A DNA stretch of 64,000 nt from an uncultured Oxalobacter sp. (GCA_934277985.1 CAKQWF010000001.1:477612-541611), one strand, 5' to 3'; numbered from the stretch's first letter, positions 1 through 9,549 are shown. Made by a program: numbers and translations. The notes: generated from the letters alone by a model not told the origin.

Positions 1-1
1 G

Positions 2-343
2 GAACTCAATGTCGAAACCAAGTTCGGTTTGTTTGCGGCATGGAAAGAGCATGAAACCGTCGCGCGGGAAATGGGTTCGGATGTGGCGGACTATGCCGAA
101 AGCCGTGCGCTCAAGAGTGCGGTCAGCGCGCTGGTGGGCGATGTGGCGCATGATGTGCTCACGCCGTCGCAGCGTCAGGAGCTGGCGCAGTATCTGGAGC
201 GGAAACGGACGGTGAAAATCGGACGGAAATACCGCTGGCTTCGCTGGAGTGCGGCGCACAGTCCGCTGATGTGCCGTCTGTACGATTACGGCAGCTTCGT
301 CTGGCGTCGCCACAAGGCGAGAAAAAACAAGTTGCAGGAGTAG
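2..343 (+). CDS. C-terminal part of an unidentified protein
   Basis: The reading frame is open from the left edge of the window to a TAG at 341-343, so the 5' end of the gene lies outside. The visible 113 residues are rich in Arg and Lys and end in a basic, Trp- and Tyr-containing stretch. I see no signature that names a family. A TTG at 29 could serve as a start, but the frame continues upstream with good coding character, so truncation by the window edge is the better reading. The next gene is on the other strand and converges on this one. Confidence 0.6.
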   Translation, partial: ELNVETKFGLFAAWKEHETVAREMGSDVADYAESRALKSAVSALVGDVAHDVLTPSQRQELAQYLERKRTVKIGRKYRWLRWSAAHSPLMCRLYDYGSFVWRRHKARKNKLQE

Positions 344-515
344 GTGGCCAGCAGGCGATGCCGTTATGCGGGATGCGGTTTGCCGGCGGCAGGCGGTGAC
401 GCCTGAGGATGTCGCGCGTATGTTATTCCGCACCGGGTTTGCCAGCGCGGTTTCTCCGGTTGTGGCATGGGTGCGTTTTGCCTGTTCCGGGTGTGTTTCC
501 GGGTATGCCGACCGT

Positions 516-1037
516 TCATTTCATGATTTTTTCGAAGCGGAAAAACGTGTCGAGCGGTGAAGCCGATTCGCCGGGCGGTCTTTCCGGGGCGGTGTGGTGA
601 CGGTTGAAACATTCCACGATATGAAAACCGCATTTGTTCACGTAAAAATGCATGTTGCGCTCCTCGAAACAGGGGGTGACGGTTTCCCAGATGACGGTAT
701 CGGGGTAGCGGGCTTCGATGGTTTTCCATGCGGCAAGTCCCGCGCCCTTGCCATGGTATCGTGGCGAGATGAAGAACAAATCCAGCGAGTTGCGTTGCGT
801 TTTTTCGTCGATCACGACGACGGCGCCGCCTGCACGTTCGCCGTTCAGGAGGATGTGGAATGCCTGTGCGCCGTCGGTCTGGAATGAGGCTCGGATGTCG
901 TTTTCGGAAGGCACCAGATCGGGGTTTCCGAATTTTTCGCGCGGGGTGACGGAAAAGGCTTCCTGCAAGGCTTTCACGAACAGCGAAAAGTCCGGCGGGG
1001 CAAGCGGTTCCAGTGCGACGATGTGTTTTTCTGGCAT
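516..1037 (-). CDS. GNAT-family N-acetyltransferase
   Basis: This encodes 173 residues with the GNAT layout: an N-terminal strand-helix region, a central beta strand (around residues 70-95) that leads into an acetyl-CoA pyrophosphate-loop-like stretch (SPRYHGKGAG, about residues 91-100, close to the family R/Q-x-x-G-x-G/A pattern), and a C-terminal FYVNKCGF motif typical of GNAT motif B (Y-x-K-x-G-F). The substrate cannot be told from sequence. It stands alone, convergent with the upstream fragment and in the same direction as gabD, 158 bp away. The ATG at 1037 is the first Met consistent with the fold. Confidence 0.8.
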   Translation of the reverse strand: MPEKHIVALEPLAPPDFSLFVKALQEAFSVTPREKFGNPDLVPSENDIRASFQTDGAQAFHILLNGERAGGAVVVIDEKTQRNSLDLFFISPRYHGKGAGLAAWKTIEARYPDTVIWETVTPCFEERNMHFYVNKCGFHIVECFNRHHTAPERPPGESASPLDTFFRFEKIMK

Positions 1038-1195
1038 CAGGTGGGGGTTTTTTGCGGTGTGTCCTGAGGGGCAAGGTTTGTTGCGTGCTTGCGGATGGCT
1101 TGTCCGGACGGCAAAGACCGCGTGGGTGGGCTTTGCCGTTCCGGTGGTGTGAAGCGGTGCGTGCCGGTCGTTTCCGGCACGCGGGATGTGTCCGC

Positions 1196-2659
1196 TCAGC
1201 CGAGGTTGCCCAGATGCAGGGTTTTGACGTCCAGATATTCTTCCAGTCCCAGTACCGAGCCTTCGCGTCCGATGCCGGATTCCTTGACGCCGCCGAACGG
1301 GGCGACAGCGGATGATACGCCGGTATCGTTGATGCCGATCATGCCGGCTTCGAGGGCTTCGGAAACACGGAATACGCGGGAGAGGTCTTTCGTGTAGAAG
1401 TATGCCGCCAGTCCGAAGGGGGTGTTGTTGGCGCGGTTGATGGCTTCCTGTTCGGTCTCGAAGCGGAAGCAGGCGGCGACGGGACCGAAGGTTTCTTCGC
1501 TGGCGATCAGCATGTCGTCGGTGCAGTGCGAAAGCAGGGTCGGTTCATAAAACGTGCCGCCCAGTGCGCTGCGGTGGCCGCCGGTGACGAGTTCGGCTTC
1601 TTTGGCAAGGGCGTCCTGTACGTGGCGTTCGACTTTTTCGACGGCGCTTTCGCGGATGAGCGGGCCGACGGTGACACCGGGTGCGAAGCCGTCGCCGACG
1701 GTCAGTTCGCCGATGGCTTTGGCCAGTTTGCCGACATATTCATCATAGATGCGGTCTTGCACGTAAATGCGGTTGATGGCGACGCAGACTTGTCCGGCAT
1801 TGCGGAACTTGTTGGCGACGGTGCCGGCGACGGCGGCATCGATGTCGGCATCGTCGAACACGATGAGCGGGGCATTGCCGCCGAGTTCCATCGAGATGCG
1901 CTTCATCGTACCTGCCGCGTTTTGCATCAGCAGTTTGCCGACGGCGGTCGAGCCGGTGAAGGTGATCTTGCGCACGTCGGGCGAGGCCATGATGGCGTCT
2001 GAAATCGCCAGGGTATCGCCGCAGACGCCGTTCAGGACGCCGGGCGGGACGCCTGCGGCATCGGCCAGCGCGAGCAGGGCGTTGGCGCACAGCGGGGTTT
2101 CATCCGCCGGCTTGATGATGGCGGTGCAACCGGCGGCCAGTGCGGGGCCGAGTTTGCGGGCGAGCATGGCCATCGGGAAATTCCAGGGCGTGATCGCGGC
2201 GACGACGCCCACCGGTTCACGCGTGGCGAAGATGCGGGAATTCGGCTTGAAGGGCGGGATGATTTCGCCGTTGGCGCGGCGTGCTTCTTCGGCGAACCAG
2301 CGGATGAAGCTGGCGGCGTAATCGACTTCGCCCAGTGCTTCCGCCAGCGGCTTGCCCTGTTCGGCGGTCATGAGTTCGCCGAGAAACGGCCGGTTCGCGA
2401 CCATCAGTTCATACCAGCGGTAAAGGATGTCGGCACGTTCTGTCGCGGTGGTTTTGCGCCAGGTGGCGAACGCGGTTTTCGCGGAAATGATCGCGGCTTC
2501 GGTTTCTTCACGTCCACTGAAGGCGATGTCGGCGAGTTTTTCGCCGGTGGACGGGTTGGTGTCCGCAAAGGTCTTGCCGGTCGTGATCCATTTACCATGG
2601 ATGAAAGCGCCGGTTTTGAAAAAGTCGTTCCGGCTGAGGGTGTCGTGCAATGCGCTCAT
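1196..2659 (-). CDS. gabD: Succinate-semialdehyde dehydrogenase, NAD(P)+-dependent
   Basis: The product has 487 residues, the usual length for GabD in the aldehyde dehydrogenase superfamily. It should oxidise succinate semialdehyde to succinate in the cytoplasm, the last step of GABA and 4-hydroxybutyrate breakdown. Visible landmarks are the PWNFP motif with Asn160, the MELGGNAP motif with general base Glu258, and catalytic Cys292 in GQVCVAINR. The C-terminal KESGIGREGS block is typical of the SSADH branch. The frame stays open well upstream, but ATG 2657-2659 gives the expected N-terminus. No gabT or gabP neighbour is present, so the exact aldehyde substrate is inferred from family. Confidence 0.88.
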   Translation of the reverse strand: MSALHDTLSRNDFFKTGAFIHGKWITTGKTFADTNPSTGEKLADIAFSGREETEAAIISAKTAFATWRKTTATERADILYRWYELMVANRPFLGELMTAEQGKPLAEALGEVDYAASFIRWFAEEARRANGEIIPPFKPNSRIFATREPVGVVAAITPWNFPMAMLARKLGPALAAGCTAIIKPADETPLCANALLALADAAGVPPGVLNGVCGDTLAISDAIMASPDVRKITFTGSTAVGKLLMQNAAGTMKRISMELGGNAPLIVFDDADIDAAVAGTVANKFRNAGQVCVAINRIYVQDRIYDEYVGKLAKAIGELTVGDGFAPGVTVGPLIRESAVEKVERHVQDALAKEAELVTGGHRSALGGTFYEPTLLSHCTDDMLIASEETFGPVAACFRFETEQEAINRANNTPFGLAAYFYTKDLSRVFRVSEALEAGMIGINDTGVSSAVAPFGGVKESGIGREGSVLGLEEYLDVKTLHLGNLG

Positions 2660-2936
2660 TTCGATGTCCTTCTCCGCAATGTTTTTCGTGCGGACAAGGA
2701 TACCGCAGTCGGCGGGGTTTGACCATGATGGCGGACGAAGGGAAGTTTTGCCCCGATGCATGGCGGCGGCGACAGTCTGGCGCATCGGGACGATATGGGG
2801 AGAACAGGGGCGTGAGCGGATGGACGGCGAGGGAATCCTGACGGGGATTTGCGCAAAAAAACGATATTTCGGTTTTATTTTCATGAATTTAGGGTTATAT
2901 TCGCGTTTTGGTTTTCTTTTTGGAAGGAATTTCGTT

Positions 2937-3401
2937 TTGAGGATTCTGAAAGCACAGCCTGAAGACCTGGGCGTGATTCTGGCATTGCAGTATCGCGCGT
3001 TCCGCAGCGAGGCGAAATTGCTGGGCAACGAGGGGATCGCCCCCCTGACGCAGAACCTTGCCGATCTGGAACAGGAATATGCGCACGGCACGATCCTGAA
3101 GGCGGTGGATGAAGCGGGCGTCATTATCGGTTCGGTCAGGGCGCATGAAGACGGCGATACGCTGTATATCGGCAAGCTGATGGTGTTGCCTGAAAAACAG
3201 GGCCGCGGTATCGGCACGCAGCTTCTGGTCGCCATCGAGAAATCATGCCCGAAACCGCGCTACGAACTGTTCACCAGCAATATCAGCATCCGTAACATGA
3301 ACCTCTACGAAGGACTGGGATACCGTCGCTTCCGCGAGGAACAGGTCACACCGGAATTGCGCTTCGTCTATATGGAAAAACTGGCGAAAACCGGCGCGTG
3401 A
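2937..3401 (+). CDS. GNAT-family N-acetyltransferase (TTG start)
   Basis: This is a 154-residue acetyltransferase with a complete acetyl-CoA site: the core strand LYIGKLMVLPEKQGRGIGTQLL carries the Q-x-x-G-x-G loop, followed by NMNLYEGLGYRRF, the standard N-x-x-Y-x-x-x-G-F/Y motif. I place the start at TTG 2937 because a clean ribosome site (ggaagg at about 2922-2927) sits 9 bases upstream and the fold begins directly (RILKAQPEDLG). An in-frame ATG at 2883 would add 18 residues of unlikely hydrophobic and aromatic sequence. The gene is divergent from gabD and ends just before a strong hairpin terminator. Substrate unknown. Confidence 0.8.
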   Translation: MRILKAQPEDLGVILALQYRAFRSEAKLLGNEGIAPLTQNLADLEQEYAHGTILKAVDEAGVIIGSVRAHEDGDTLYIGKLMVLPEKQGRGIGTQLLVAIEKSCPKPRYELFTSNISIRNMNLYEGLGYRRFREEQVTPELRFVYMEKLAKTGA

Positions 3402-3432
3402 AAACGGACGCATCGCACGACAGGCGAATATG

Positions 3433-3465
3433 AAAACGGCAACCGATACAGGTTGCCGTTTTTTT
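3433..3465 (+). terminator. Rho-independent terminator after GNAT gene
   Basis: A perfect 10-bp inverted repeat (aacggcaacc / ggttgccgtt, 3435-3444 and 3451-3460) with a 6-nt loop is followed by a run of T. It lies about 30 bp after the acetyltransferase stop codon. Confidence 0.9.
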
Positions 3466-3684
3466 ATGCCTCGCCGGTATGCACCGCCGGTACAGGAAAC
3501 CTGCGGTCGTGCCGCAGGGCGGTTGGGGATGGCGGTTCGCGGATGGTTTGCCGATGGCACGGAGGGTTCGGTTGCGTGCGGATAGCGCTGGTGTCCGGCA
3601 GCGGGCGGGGCGGTATGGCGATGCTGTCCGTCCGGTCGGAAGAAGGCGGAAGGGTGCGGTCTGCCGGAACGGTCGTCGCCGCGC

Positions 3685-4032
3685 TCAGACCAGTTTTTTC
3701 AGGCAGGCGGTGACGACGCCCCAGATACGGACTTCCTGCCCTTCGACGGGACGGATGGGGGAAAAGCGCGGGTTTTCGGCGAGGAGGCAGAACGGACGTT
3801 TTTGCAGGCGGCGGATGATGATTTTCCCGTCGACGACGGCCAGCACGACATGCCCGTTTTGCGGCGGGATCGACCGGTCGGTGACGACGGTGTCGCCTTC
3901 CATGATCCCGATGCCGTCCATCGCGTTGCCACGTACACGGAAGAGAAAACACGAATGCTTGCGGATGTTGAAGATGTCGTTCAGGTCGATTTCGGTGCCT
4001 GAAAGGTCGGTGTGCGGAAGGGGAAAGGTCAT
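3685..4032 (-). CDS. UmuD'-like protein lacking the cleavage arm and both catalytic residues
   Basis: The 115 residues align along their length with the C-terminal (UmuD'/LexA S24 peptidase) domain of UmuD, from the IDLN block to the final GVV strand. The roughly 23-residue arm with the Cys-Gly cleavage site is absent: the ATG at 4032 begins where UmuD' begins. The nucleophile motif G-D-S-M is G-N-A-M here (Ala37, codon at 3922-3924), and the lysine of the V-K-K-L motif is Arg74 (IIIRRL). Both members of the Ser-Lys dyad are therefore replaced, so self-cleavage is not expected. No umuC-like gene is adjacent. An SOS box sits 23 bp upstream. Likely roles, by inference, are a constitutive UmuD'-type subunit for a polymerase encoded elsewhere or a LexA/UmuD dimer partner. 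Confidence 0.8.
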   Translation of the reverse strand: MTFPLPHTDLSGTEIDLNDIFNIRKHSCFLFRVRGNAMDGIGIMEGDTVVTDRSIPPQNGHVVLAVVDGKIIIRRLQKRPFCLLAENPRFSPIRPVEGQEVRIWGVVTACLKKLV

Positions 4033-4054
4033 GTTGCCTCCAATACTTCGATGA

Positions 4055-4070
4055 CTGTATGTATATACAG
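4055..4070. promoter_or_regulatory. LexA (SOS) box
   Basis: The 16-mer ctgtatgtatatacag matches the E. coli-type LexA operator CTGT-N8-ACAG with perfect half-sites and an alternating AT core. It lies 23 bp upstream of the start of the UmuD'-like gene and should place it under DNA-damage control. The rest of 4071-4328 shows nothing else I can support. Confidence 0.88.
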
Positions 4071-4328
4071 TATTTTAGGCGCAAGTGCGGGCGGGGGCAA
4101 GGGATGTCGGGGGGCGATACGGTGCGATGATGTGGTGGAAGATGGCGGGTTTGCCATGTTTTTCCGAGTGATGGAGAGAGGACGGGAAGGCAAGGGCGCG
4201 TGATGTCGTGCCGTGCGTGGATGGTGGCGGGTGCGACGGAAGGTTCGGTCGGGGTGCGGCGGTGGACAGGAAAATGGTTTCCGGCGAACCGTGCCGGGCG
4301 GGTGCGGGTCGGTTCGGCGGAAGTTGCC

Positions 4329-5666
4329 TTACTTGCTGCCCGGTGTCTGAAGGCGGGCTTTGGCTTGCGGGTTGCCGTTTTTGGCGGCTTCGGTGTACCA
4401 GTGGTTGGCGGCTTTGGGGTCGGCGGGGGTGCCTGTGCCGGTTTCGAGGCACTGGGCCAGCCGGAACTGGGCGTCGGGCAGTCCGGCTTGTGCGGCTTGC
4501 CGGATGAGGGCGAAGCCTTTGGGCAGGTCGCGGGGAGTGCCGGTACCGCTCAGGTAGCAGTTGCCGAGCGCGAGCAGGGCGGCGGGGGCGTTGCTTTTGG
4601 CGGCTTCGGTGTACCACTGGAAGGCTTTGGCGGGGTCTTTGGGCAGTCCGATGCCGTTTTCGTAGAGTGCGCCGACGGTGCGCTGGGCGTTGGGGTGTCC
4701 GGCCCGGGCGGCGCGCAGGAAGCATTCGGCGGCGAGGGCGTGGTTTTTGTCTACCAGTGTGCCGGTGTAATACAGGGTGCCGAGCAGGTACAGGGCGTTG
4801 CGGTCGTTGCGGGCGGCGGCTTCTCCCAGCCAGACGACGGCGCGGGTGGCCTGTTCGGGGTTGTCCTTGCGTTCGCTGTATCGCAGGATGTCGCGTGCTG
4901 CGACGATGACGCGGGCTTCCTGCCAGCCGCCTTCGGCGGACTGGATGAGCCAGTGGTCGGCGCGTTCGGGGTCTTTGGGAACGCCCAGCCCGTTGGCGAG
5001 CTGGCGGAAACGGTAGTATTGCGCACGGGCGTTGCCGGCGACGGAGGCTTTTTCGAGCCAGATGGCGGCTTCTTTTTCATTTTTTTCCAGACCGATACCG
5101 TAGAGCAGCGCCAGCCCGATGGCGGTTTGCGAGACGGCATGACCGTTTTCGGCGGCTTTTGCGTACCAGCGCACGGCTTCGCGGTCGCTCTGGAGCGTGC
5201 CGCGTCCCTTGGCGTAGCAGTCGGCAAGCCAGTATTGCGCTTCCGGCAGGTTTTGCCGCGCGGCCTGCAAGAGCCAGTCGAATGCCTTGTCGGGCTGGAT
5301 GGCGGTGCCTTTGCCGCTGAGGTACATCAGACCGAGAAAGTATTGCGCGGCGCGGTCGCCTTCGGTTGCGGCCTGCTCGTATTTGAGCCGGGTGAGGTGC
5401 CAGTTCGGGCTGTTTGCCGGGCCATGGATGAAGCGCGAGGCATGGAAGTTGCGCAAGAGGGGATCGGCGGCGGCTTGCGACGCGTTTTCCAGCGCGCGGT
5501 CGAGTTCGGTTTGCCACTGGAATGCGCCCGGTACGGTTTTGCCCGCGATGGTGGTCCGGTAGGGGTCGAGCCAGTCCGTCATGGCATGCGATACCGGCAT
5601 CGCCGCCAGCAGGGGGGCGGCAAGGCACAAGGTGCTCAGGGTATGTGCGGTATGACGGGATGGCAT
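4329..5666 (-). CDS. Secreted Sel1-repeat (SLR) protein, copy 1
   Basis: This 445-residue protein starts with a signal peptide (hydrophobic core LSTLCLAAPLLAA, likely cleavage after SHA near residue 28). About ten Sel1-like repeats follow from residue ~90 to the end, each of roughly 36 residues with the pattern A-x-x-x-LG-x-x-Y-x-x-G-x-G-x-x-x-D-x-x-x-A-x-x-W. Sel1 repeats form alpha-solenoid surfaces for protein binding; no enzymatic domain is visible. The frame is open further upstream, but ATG 5664-5666 gives the signal peptide directly. It is one of six such genes in this window, all on the minus strand. The partner is unknown; the likely location is the periplasm or outside the cell. Confidence 0.85.
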   Translation of the reverse strand: MPSRHTAHTLSTLCLAAPLLAAMPVSHAMTDWLDPYRTTIAGKTVPGAFQWQTELDRALENASQAAADPLLRNFHASRFIHGPANSPNWHLTRLKYEQAATEGDRAAQYFLGLMYLSGKGTAIQPDKAFDWLLQAARQNLPEAQYWLADCYAKGRGTLQSDREAVRWYAKAAENGHAVSQTAIGLALLYGIGLEKNEKEAAIWLEKASVAGNARAQYYRFRQLANGLGVPKDPERADHWLIQSAEGGWQEARVIVAARDILRYSERKDNPEQATRAVVWLGEAAARNDRNALYLLGTLYYTGTLVDKNHALAAECFLRAARAGHPNAQRTVGALYENGIGLPKDPAKAFQWYTEAAKSNAPAALLALGNCYLSGTGTPRDLPKGFALIRQAAQAGLPDAQFRLAQCLETGTGTPADPKAANHWYTEAAKNGNPQAKARLQTPGSK

Positions 5667-6345
5667 GGTTTGCGGTTCGGTCTTTTGGGCAAACGTTGAT
5701 TCTAACCGTTCACGGGTATGCCGTGAAGGGTGCGCATGCGGAAGGAACTTGCCCGTTCGCCGTGGCGTACGGGTAGCAGAACGGTGCCGGACAGGAATCG
5801 TGTTGCGCCCGGTTTGGTGCGGGATGGCGGGCGAACTGTCCGGCATGCGGGGAAGTGACAGCGTGGCCTGGCGTGCCGTCGTTGGGCCGGCCGGAAAGGG
5901 GCGATACGGGGAAACATCGCGGGCTGCGCGGTTCCGGTATGTTGCCGGATCGTTTCCGATACCGGTGCGATGTTCGCTGAAAGATCGTGCCGTTGTCGGC
6001 GGGATCGTCCGTTTCCGGTACCGGAACAGGGATGTTTGTTATGGAATGCGGCGAGGCGAAGATGCAGGGCGAAGGGGGTGAGATCGTGGACACACAGGCA
6101 GATACGGTATGAAGGCGGATGACGGTGCCCTGTGTAATTGTGGGATGTCCGTTGTGCGGATTGGCAGGCATGGCCCGAACAGGGTGTGATGGATCGACGC
6201 GCGAAAAAACCGCAGGCGGACAGGGAACGGGCGGGTATGCGTGAAAATGCCTGTCGGCGAGGCAGGGGGTGCAAGCGATTGTCCGGCAAGGGAAAAGCCG
6301 CGCTGTTCACGGATTTGTCCACAGGAAACGGGGACAAGTCGGGGT
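5667..6345. other. Intergenic region with no supported gene
   Basis: Reading frames here lack family features and have the codon bias of chance frames in GC-rich DNA. The only structure I recognise is the dispersed repeat at 6246-6338. The promoter for the Sel1 gene to the left presumably lies near 5700, but no clear -10/-35 pair is visible. Confidence 0.6.
6246..6338 (+). repeat. Dispersed intergenic repeat, copy A
   Basis: About 93 bp are shared with 19638-19730 at high identity. Both begin aatgcctgtcgg, both contain ggcaagggaaaagccg, and both end in a ttgtccacaggaaacgggga core. A third, more divergent copy is at 26931-26995 in the opposite orientation. The core includes ttgtccaca, one mismatch from a DnaA box (ttatccaca). 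No coding capacity is evident. Confidence 0.75.
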
Positions 6346-9300
6346 TTATACCTTGTTTTCCGTATTTGCGGCATTCAGTTGCCGGTACACGATGGAACCT
6401 ATCGTTTGCATGGTTTGCCGCAACATATCGGGATCGTTCAGCAACACGCTGAAAAAAGCGTTGTTTTCCTCGAAACGTGCGGCAACCATATCGGGAAATT
6501 TATTGTCGAAAAGCGTCATGAACGTCTTCGGATCGCTGTTTTGCGCATATCCTTGCCATTTGCTGTCGGACAGATAATCGTTTTTCAGCTGGAGCAGGAC
6601 TTTATCCATTTCCGTGAAATTCGTGCCGTGTTTTTCATTGATCCGGTCGATGATAACGGTCAGCGGGTCTTTTTTCTTTTCCCGTCTGCCTGCATCTCCC
6701 TTGACAGGGCGGAAACCCTGCGCGTTGCCGGTGAGTACGATGCGTTGTTCCGCCTGTTTTTCAAGCCGGTAATATTCCAGCAAAACCTTGTCATCCACAT
6801 CGACGGTCGCCCGTCCGTCTTTCGGCAGCAAGCGTGCCAGAAAACGGGCATATTGGCTGAAAGCATGGATGTCACGGTCGAACAGACGGCAAATTTGCGT
6901 CACGAAGGCATAAATGCGATTGAAACGGGCAAGCGTCGATTTGAACAAGTCCTTTTCATCGTCTTGCAACGTATCGAAACGATCCAGCGCAGGGCGAAGC
7001 GTCGCCATGAGTTTGCCCATGTCGCCAGCCTGCTGGATGGAAGTGGACCAGAACAGGGCGGCAAACCGGTCGATATCCGTTTTTTGCCAGAGCCGGTAAT
7101 GCTCCAGGGTATTTTTCAGGTCATAGATGACATTCGGATCGGTTTCTTCTTCCAGTACCGTTTCCTCGTAATACGGCTCGAACGCTTTCCGGATATCTTC
7201 CGCCGTATTGACGAAGTCCAGAATGAAGGTATCGACCTTGCCGGGTGCGGTGCGGTTGAGGCGTGACAGTGTCTGGACCGCCTTGACATCGGACAGTTTC
7301 TTGTCCACGAACATGGTATGCAACAAGGGCTGGTCGAAGCCGGTCTGGTATTTTTCCGCCACGATCAGGATTTTGTACTCGTCTTTCGCGAAGGTTTCCC
7401 GAAGCTGCGATTCGCGGATCGTCTCGCCTGCTGCCGTCCGGTTCATTTTTTCTTCCGTGTACGTCACGCCGTCGTCATCGACTTCACCGGAAAAAGCGAC
7501 CAGAACGCCGGTGCCGGAAAAACCCTTTTCCTGAAGCTGCCGCCTGAATTCCAGAACATAACGTACCGCATGCAGGCGCGAAGGCGTCACGACCATCGCT
7601 TTGGCGCGCCCCCCGATCTTGTGTTGCGTCGTGTGCAGGAAATGTTCCAGCATGATCGAGGTTTTCGCCGAAATATTGTGCGGATGCAGCGTTTCGAATC
7701 GCCGGATCGCACGGACACCGGCCGACGTATCCAGCTCCGGATCATCCGGAATGGCCTTCACGATCCTGTAATACATGCTGTAAGTCATGTAATGCGCCAG
7801 CACATCCAGAATGAACCCTTCCTCGATCGCCTGCCGCATGGAATAGATATGGAAAGGCCGGTAACGCCCGTTTTCCGCCTTGCTGCCGAACATTTGCAGG
7901 GTTCTGGCTTTCGGTGTGGCGGTAAAGGCGAAAAAGGACAGATTGTCATGCCTGCCGTGCGCCGCCATTTCGTCGAGCATTTTGTCCTCGTCATCCTTTT
8001 CTGCCGCTTCGGTGCGTCCTTCCAGCTCGGCGTATTCTTCCAGTGCCTTCGTCCGGTCGGAAAGCGCCTGTTTCAATTTCCTCGCCGCATCGCCCGTCTG
8101 GGATGAATGCGCTTCATCCACGATGACGGCATACCGGCGTTTGCCGCTGTTGACTTCGCGGTAAATGACGGGGAATTTCTGCAAGGTCGTGATGATGATG
8201 GGCGTGGCGGACTCGATCGCCTCTTTGAGCTGTCGGGAATCTTCGTCGATTTTCTGGACAACCCCTTCGACATGGTCGAACTGGTAAACCGTATCCTGCA
8301 ACTGGCTGTCCAGAATACGGCGGTCCGTCACGACGATGACCGAATGGAAAATCTTTTCGTTCCGGTCATCGTGCAGTCCGGAAAGGCGGTGCGCCAGCCA
8401 TGCGATGGAATTGGACTTGCCCGAACCTGCCGAATGCTGGATCAGGTAATGATGACCCGCCCCGTTTTCCCGGACATGCGCCAGCAACCGCGTAACGACA
8501 TCAAGCTGATGGTAGCGCGGGAAAATCACGACATCGTCCCTGATGCCATTTTTGTCCTTTTCGATATGGATGTACTTCTGGAGAATTTCCAGCAGCCTGT
8601 CCCGGAAAAGCACCTGTTCCCAGAGATAGGCGGTCTGGTAACCGTCCGGGTTCGGCGGATTGCCCTTGCCGCCGACATGGCCCGCACCGTTGGAACCCTG
8701 ATTGAACGGCAGGAAAAAAGTCCGTTCCCCTTGCAGGCGGGTCGTCATGTACACGTTTTCCAGATCGACGGCGAAATGCACCAGAACCCGTTTTTTGAAA
8801 GCGAAAATCGTGTCCCTGTCCTGCCGGTCGAAACGGTATTGTTCGATGGCGTTTGCCGTGTTCTGGCCGGTGAACTCGCATTTCAGTTCCATCGACACGA
8901 CGGGAATGCCGTTGACGAACAAAACGATATCGATGCTCTTTTCATTACCCGTCGCATAATGGAGCTGGCGGGTACAGTGCAGGATATTGCTTTCGTAAGC
9001 CTTGCGGGTGGCCTCGTTCATCGAGGTTTCCGGTTTCCAGAATACCGCGCGGAACCGGACGCCGCGGTCTGTGAATCCTTTTCTGAGAACGGCGAGCAGC
9101 CCTTCGGTATCCGTTTCGCGGCAAAACCGCTCGATCAGCCGTTTTTCGCTGTCGGCGCCGTAAATCCGGACGTAGCGTTCCCATTCACGGGGCTGGCTGT
9201 TCTTGATGAAGGACAGCAATGTGGCGGTATCCAGCGCAAGTTTCCGGTCAAAAGCCGCAGGATCGCCCTTGAGATAGCCGCCATGCGTGCAAAGAAAGGT

Positions 9301-9348
9301 TTCGATATCCTGTTCGAACCGTTTTTCCCTTACATCGAAATCCGCCAT
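6346..9348 (-). CDS. hsdR: Type I restriction enzyme, HsdR subunit
   Basis: This is a 1000-residue motor and nuclease subunit. The N-terminal PD-(D/E)XK nuclease is visible as Asp140 followed by Glu154-x-Lys156 (SMELK). The SF2 translocase follows: Walker A AGSGKS at 307-312, DEAH at 411-414, the FTATP motif III, and a late helicase motif (YQTGFDQP). A helical C-terminus should dock on the methylase. With HsdM and HsdS it would form the R2M2S complex that cuts DNA unmethylated at the target site. It is last in the operon, 201 bp after hsdS; that gap holds no gene I can support. All core motifs are intact. Confidence 0.95.
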   Translation of the reverse strand: MADFDVREKRFEQDIETFLCTHGGYLKGDPAAFDRKLALDTATLLSFIKNSQPREWERYVRIYGADSEKRLIERFCRETDTEGLLAVLRKGFTDRGVRFRAVFWKPETSMNEATRKAYESNILHCTRQLHYATGNEKSIDIVLFVNGIPVVSMELKCEFTGQNTANAIEQYRFDRQDRDTIFAFKKRVLVHFAVDLENVYMTTRLQGERTFFLPFNQGSNGAGHVGGKGNPPNPDGYQTAYLWEQVLFRDRLLEILQKYIHIEKDKNGIRDDVVIFPRYHQLDVVTRLLAHVRENGAGHHYLIQHSAGSGKSNSIAWLAHRLSGLHDDRNEKIFHSVIVVTDRRILDSQLQDTVYQFDHVEGVVQKIDEDSRQLKEAIESATPIIITTLQKFPVIYREVNSGKRRYAVIVDEAHSSQTGDAARKLKQALSDRTKALEEYAELEGRTEAAEKDDEDKMLDEMAAHGRHDNLSFFAFTATPKARTLQMFGSKAENGRYRPFHIYSMRQAIEEGFILDVLAHYMTYSMYYRIVKAIPDDPELDTSAGVRAIRRFETLHPHNISAKTSIMLEHFLHTTQHKIGGRAKAMVVTPSRLHAVRYVLEFRRQLQEKGFSGTGVLVAFSGEVDDDGVTYTEEKMNRTAAGETIRESQLRETFAKDEYKILIVAEKYQTGFDQPLLHTMFVDKKLSDVKAVQTLSRLNRTAPGKVDTFILDFVNTAEDIRKAFEPYYEETVLEEETDPNVIYDLKNTLEHYRLWQKTDIDRFAALFWSTSIQQAGDMGKLMATLRPALDRFDTLQDDEKDLFKSTLARFNRIYAFVTQICRLFDRDIHAFSQYARFLARLLPKDGRATVDVDDKVLLEYYRLEKQAEQRIVLTGNAQGFRPVKGDAGRREKKKDPLTVIIDRINEKHGTNFTEMDKVLLQLKNDYLSDSKWQGYAQNSDPKTFMTLFDNKFPDMVAARFEENNAFFSVLLNDPDMLRQTMQTIGSIVYRQLNAANTENKV

Positions 9349-9549
9349 GATGTCTCCCGTTTTGGGTTATCTGCCTTGCCTTGTTTTCACCGGAGAACAA
9401 CCGGTATTTGCGTTCCGTTTTTCAGCCGGCCGACTATCCGATTTTGCCATATTCCGGATGAAATTGCCGCATCAGGGAAAACGGGTGATTGTCCACGGAA
9501 TGAAACGTTTCGTCCAAAGGTGCGATGCAAGCCCGTTTCCTGTACGGCG

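Noticed and set aside
4200..5699. 499-codon plus-strand frame over the first Sel1 gene
   Set aside because: Its Gly-/Val-rich low-complexity composition is the mirror of Sel1 repeats; there is no ribosome site.
6246..6338. Possible replication origin because of ttgtccaca words
   Set aside because: A single near-DnaA box per copy, no cluster, no AT-rich unwinding element and no dnaA/dnaN nearby.
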